A stretch of 5,201 nucleotides of DNA from contig JAISWV010000145.1 in NCBI GenBank assembly GCA_031270755.1, positions 1 through 5,201 on the forward strand, written 5' to 3'. How positions within the stretch are numbered: the first letter of the stretch is position 1; each line of letters opens with the position of its first letter. This DNA is from Synergistaceae bacterium. Its GTDB lineage: Bacteria; Synergistota; Synergistia; Synergistales; Aminobacteriaceae. Positions 3,328 through 5,201 of this stretch are shown here, piece by piece. Position numbers and translations under genes: made by a program. A model generated the notes under the pieces. The model ran no database searches. It worked only from the letters and a program-made list of their open reading frames with translations, and was not told where the DNA came from.

Positions 3328-4839
3328 ATGAGCGAAGAAACATATCTTTTGGAGATGAAGGGGCTGGATAAATCCTTCCCGGGAGTGAAGGCGCTGGATC
3401 AAGCGTTCCTGCGTCTCCGGGCGGGAACCGTCCACGCTCTCATGGGCGAGAACGGAGCGGGCAAGTCCACTCTCATGAAATGCCTGTTCGGAATATACAA
3501 GCCGGACACCGGGGAGATTCTGATCTCGGGGCGTTCTTCGAAGTTCGGCGGCCCCAGGGAAGCCATGGAGGGCGGGGTCTCCATGGTGCATCAAGAGCTG
3601 AACCAGGTGCTGAAGCGCAGCGTGATGGAAAACCTGTGGCTGGGGAGGTTTCCCAAGCGATACGGCTTGGTGAGCCACAAAGAGATGGCGGCCAAAACCC
3701 AGGCCATTTTCGACGACTTGGGGATCGGCGTGAACCCGCGCGCCATCGTCGGCAAGCTCAGCGTGTCCCAGAGACAGATGGTGGAAATCGCGAAGGCGGT
3801 CTCGTACAAAGCCAAAATACTCGTTCTCGACGAACCCACCAGCTCGCTGACCAACGAGGAGGTGGAGCACCTCTTCGAGATCATAAAAAAGCTCAAGGCC
3901 GACGGAACCGGAATCATATACATATCGCACCGCATGGAGGAGATACTGCGCATCTCGGACGAGGTGACGATCATGCGGGACGGCAAGTGGATAGCGACGG
4001 AGCCGGCCTGCGGTCTCACCGTGGACAAGATCATAAAGATGATGGTGGGACGGGACTTGACCCAGCGGTTCCCGCCGAAGACGAACGCCCCGGGCGCGGG
4101 CCAAGAAAAACCTCTCCTGTCGGTGAGGGAGCTCACCGGAATGTACCCCCCAGCCTGCCGCGGCGTCAGCTTCGAGCTGAGGAAAGGAGAGATATTGGGC
4201 GTGGCCGGGCTCGTCGGGAGCCGCCGCACGGAGCTGCTGGAGACCATCTTCGGCATAGCCCGCCGAGGGAGCGGGACAATATCGAAAAACGACGTGCCCG
4301 TAAACAACAGGAGCTCCGCGGAGGCGATAAAAAACGGCTTCGCGATGCTCACCGAGGAAAGACGGGCCAGTGGCATATTCGGCGGGCTGGATGTAACCTT
4401 CAATTCGGTCATCGCAAACATAAACGGCTACAAGAAATACGGCTTTCTTTCGGGCAGGCATATGCGGCGCGACACCCAGTGGGTCATAGACAGCCTGAAG
4501 GTCAAGACCCCGACGCAGAGAACCCGTATCCGAAACCTGTCCGGCGGCAATCAGCAGAAGGTGATACTGGGGCGGTGGCTTTTGACGTCGCCGGACGTGC
4601 TTCTGCTGGACGAGCCCACCCGGGGCATCGACGTGGGGGCCAAAGCCGAAATCTATCAACTGATAATCGATCTGGCGGCCAAAGGCAAAGGAATCATCGT
4701 CGTCTCGTCCGAGATGCCGGAGCTGCTGGGTATCTCGGACCGGATAATCGTGATGTCCGGCGGGCGGATGGCGGGCGTCCTGGATATCGCGGACGCGTCC
4801 CAGGAAGAAATCATGCGGCTTGCCGCCAAATACGCGTAA
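3328..4839 (+). CDS. mglA: Galactose/methyl-galactoside ABC importer ATP-binding protein
   Basis: This 503-residue cytoplasmic ATPase has two fused nucleotide-binding domains, as in MglA, RbsA and XylG of CUT2 sugar importers, and it energises the MglC permease. Domain 1: Walker [10 protein letters not shown] (40-48), Q-loop Gln89, Walker B ILVLDEPT (164-171) and switch His201; its signature reads LSVSQ (144-148) instead of LSGGQ. Domain 2 (from about 263): the P-loop is replaced by GLVGSRRTE (294-302), the signature LSGGNQQ (404-410) is intact, Walker B is [12 protein letters not shown] (424-435), and Ser-Glu replaces the switch His. This asymmetry, with one working and one degenerate ATP site, is normal for the family. 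Length is typical. Between mglB (75-base gap with two hairpins) and mglC (12-base gap), the assignment to MglA rather than RbsA rests mainly on MglB and MglC. Confidence 0.92.
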   Translation: MSEETYLLEMKGLDKSFPGVKALDQAFLRLRAGTVHALMGENGAGKSTLMKCLFGIYKPDTGEILISGRSSKFGGPREAMEGGVSMVHQELNQVLKRSVMENLWLGRFPKRYGLVSHKEMAAKTQAIFDDLGIGVNPRAIVGKLSVSQRQMVEIAKAVSYKAKILVLDEPTSSLTNEEVEHLFEIIKKLKADGTGIIYISHRMEEILRISDEVTIMRDGKWIATEPACGLTVDKIIKMMVGRDLTQRFPPKTNAPGAGQEKPLLSVRELTGMYPPACRGVSFELRKGEILGVAGLVGSRRTELLETIFGIARRGSGTISKNDVPVNNRSSAEAIKNGFAMLTEERRASGIFGGLDVTFNSVIANINGYKKYGFLSGRHMRRDTQWVIDSLKVKTPTQRTRIRNLSGGNQQKVILGRWLLTSPDVLLLDEPTRGIDVGAKAEIYQLIIDLAAKGKGIIVVSSEMPELLGISDRIIVMSGGRMAGVLDIADASQEEIMRLAAKYA

Positions 4840-4851
4840 GGGGGTCGTTCG

Positions 4852-5201
4852 GTGAGTTCTTTGCCTATCAAAAATGCTCAAAATGTCGAAAACGTGAAGT
4901 GGAAGGAATGGCTTCTGGACTACTCCCTCTACATCATACTGGGAGTGCTGATTGTCGCGGTGGTGGTGATGGAGCCGACGTTTTTGTCCTTCGACAACCT
5001 GAGCAAGATAATGGCCCAGGCCTCGACGAGGGGAATACTGGCCCTGGGCATCGCCGGGATGATCGTGTACACCGGGACGGACCTGTCGGCGGGGCGCATC
5101 CTGGGGTGCTGCGCCGCCATATCGGCGTCGCTGCTGCAGAGCGTCACCTACGGGTCCAGGATGTACCCCGACATCACGGAGCCGCTGCCCCTGGTGGTCC
5201 C
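4852..5201 (+). CDS. mglC: Galactose/methyl-galactoside ABC importer permease (partial)
   Basis: The first 116 codons of the membrane channel subunit are present; the window ends before the stop (E. coli MglC has 336 residues). I chose GTG 4852-4854 because AAGGGGGT (4838-4845) lies six bases upstream, and the protein then begins like family members, with a short polar head and a first membrane helix at about 26-40. The segment PTFLSFDNLSKI (42-53), the helix ALGIAGMIV (64-72) and especially GTDLSAGR (75-82) are hallmark MglC/RbsC-family sequence. A further helix at about 83-97 contains CCAAISASLLQ, where E. coli also has a small-residue stretch ending LLQS. The Shine-Dalgarno overlaps the mglA TAA, so translation is probably coupled. 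It would dimerise in the inner membrane and bind two MglA domains. Confidence 0.9.
   Translation, partial: MSSLPIKNAQNVENVKWKEWLLDYSLYIILGVLIVAVVVMEPTFLSFDNLSKIMAQASTRGILALGIAGMIVYTGTDLSAGRILGCCAAISASLLQSVTYGSRMYPDITEPLPLVV

Noticed and set aside
3298..4881. A 527-codon - strand open frame opposite mglA
   Set aside because: It is a mirror frame of a high-GC3 gene; its His/Arg/Asp-rich translation has no family features, and mglA has every expected motif.

Overview
The window holds a conserved sugar-transport operon on its right side (about 2135-5201, + strand) and, on its left (about 1-2020), an accessory stretch of small, partly decayed genes and toxin-antitoxin-like modules. The operon is mglB-mglA-mglC: periplasmic binding protein, double-ATPase subunit, and permease (the permease is cut by the window edge). 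Together they form a CUT2-family ABC importer for galactose, glucose or methyl-galactoside-type sugars. MglB has a signal-peptidase-I type leader with no lipobox, which points to an outer-membraned (diderm) bacterium. The mgl genes are GC-rich at third positions yet use many ATA (Ile) and AGG/AGA (Arg) codons. I associate that mix with Synergistota, but this is a soft impression and no marker gene is present to confirm it.

Layout, left to right. 1-81: possible tail of a + strand gene. 175-381 (-): a Gly/Thr/Asn-rich, Pro-tailed reading frame, perhaps a phage-type remnant. 469-795: a compact locus that looks like a type I toxin-antitoxin unit. It has a 31-residue hydrophobic peptide on the - strand (577-672) with its Shine-Dalgarno buried in a GAAA-capped hairpin. 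An extended -10 promoter and two terminator-like hairpins on the + strand could produce an opposing antisense RNA. 941-1830: a TacA/TacT-like (DUF1778 + GNAT) type II module with a near-consensus promoter and a perfect 9-bp dyad operator. The antitoxin is intact, but the acetyltransferase toxin carries a one-base frameshift and altered motifs. 1857-2012: a 51-codon protein-like fragment ending in a perfect 19-bp dyad.

The mgl operon begins with a TTGACA promoter at 2135 whose -10 lies inside a GGAATA/TATTCC dyad, followed by a roughly 80-base leader. A strong hairpin sits between mglB and mglA, and a second small hairpin covers the mglA Shine-Dalgarno. Both fit the usual need to make much more binding protein than ATPase. 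The mglC Shine-Dalgarno overlaps the mglA stop.

The part most worth following is 469-795. The peptide resembles the E. coli toxin TisB over a 10-residue core, as I remember that sequence, and the locus has the architecture expected of an RNA-regulated membrane toxin.
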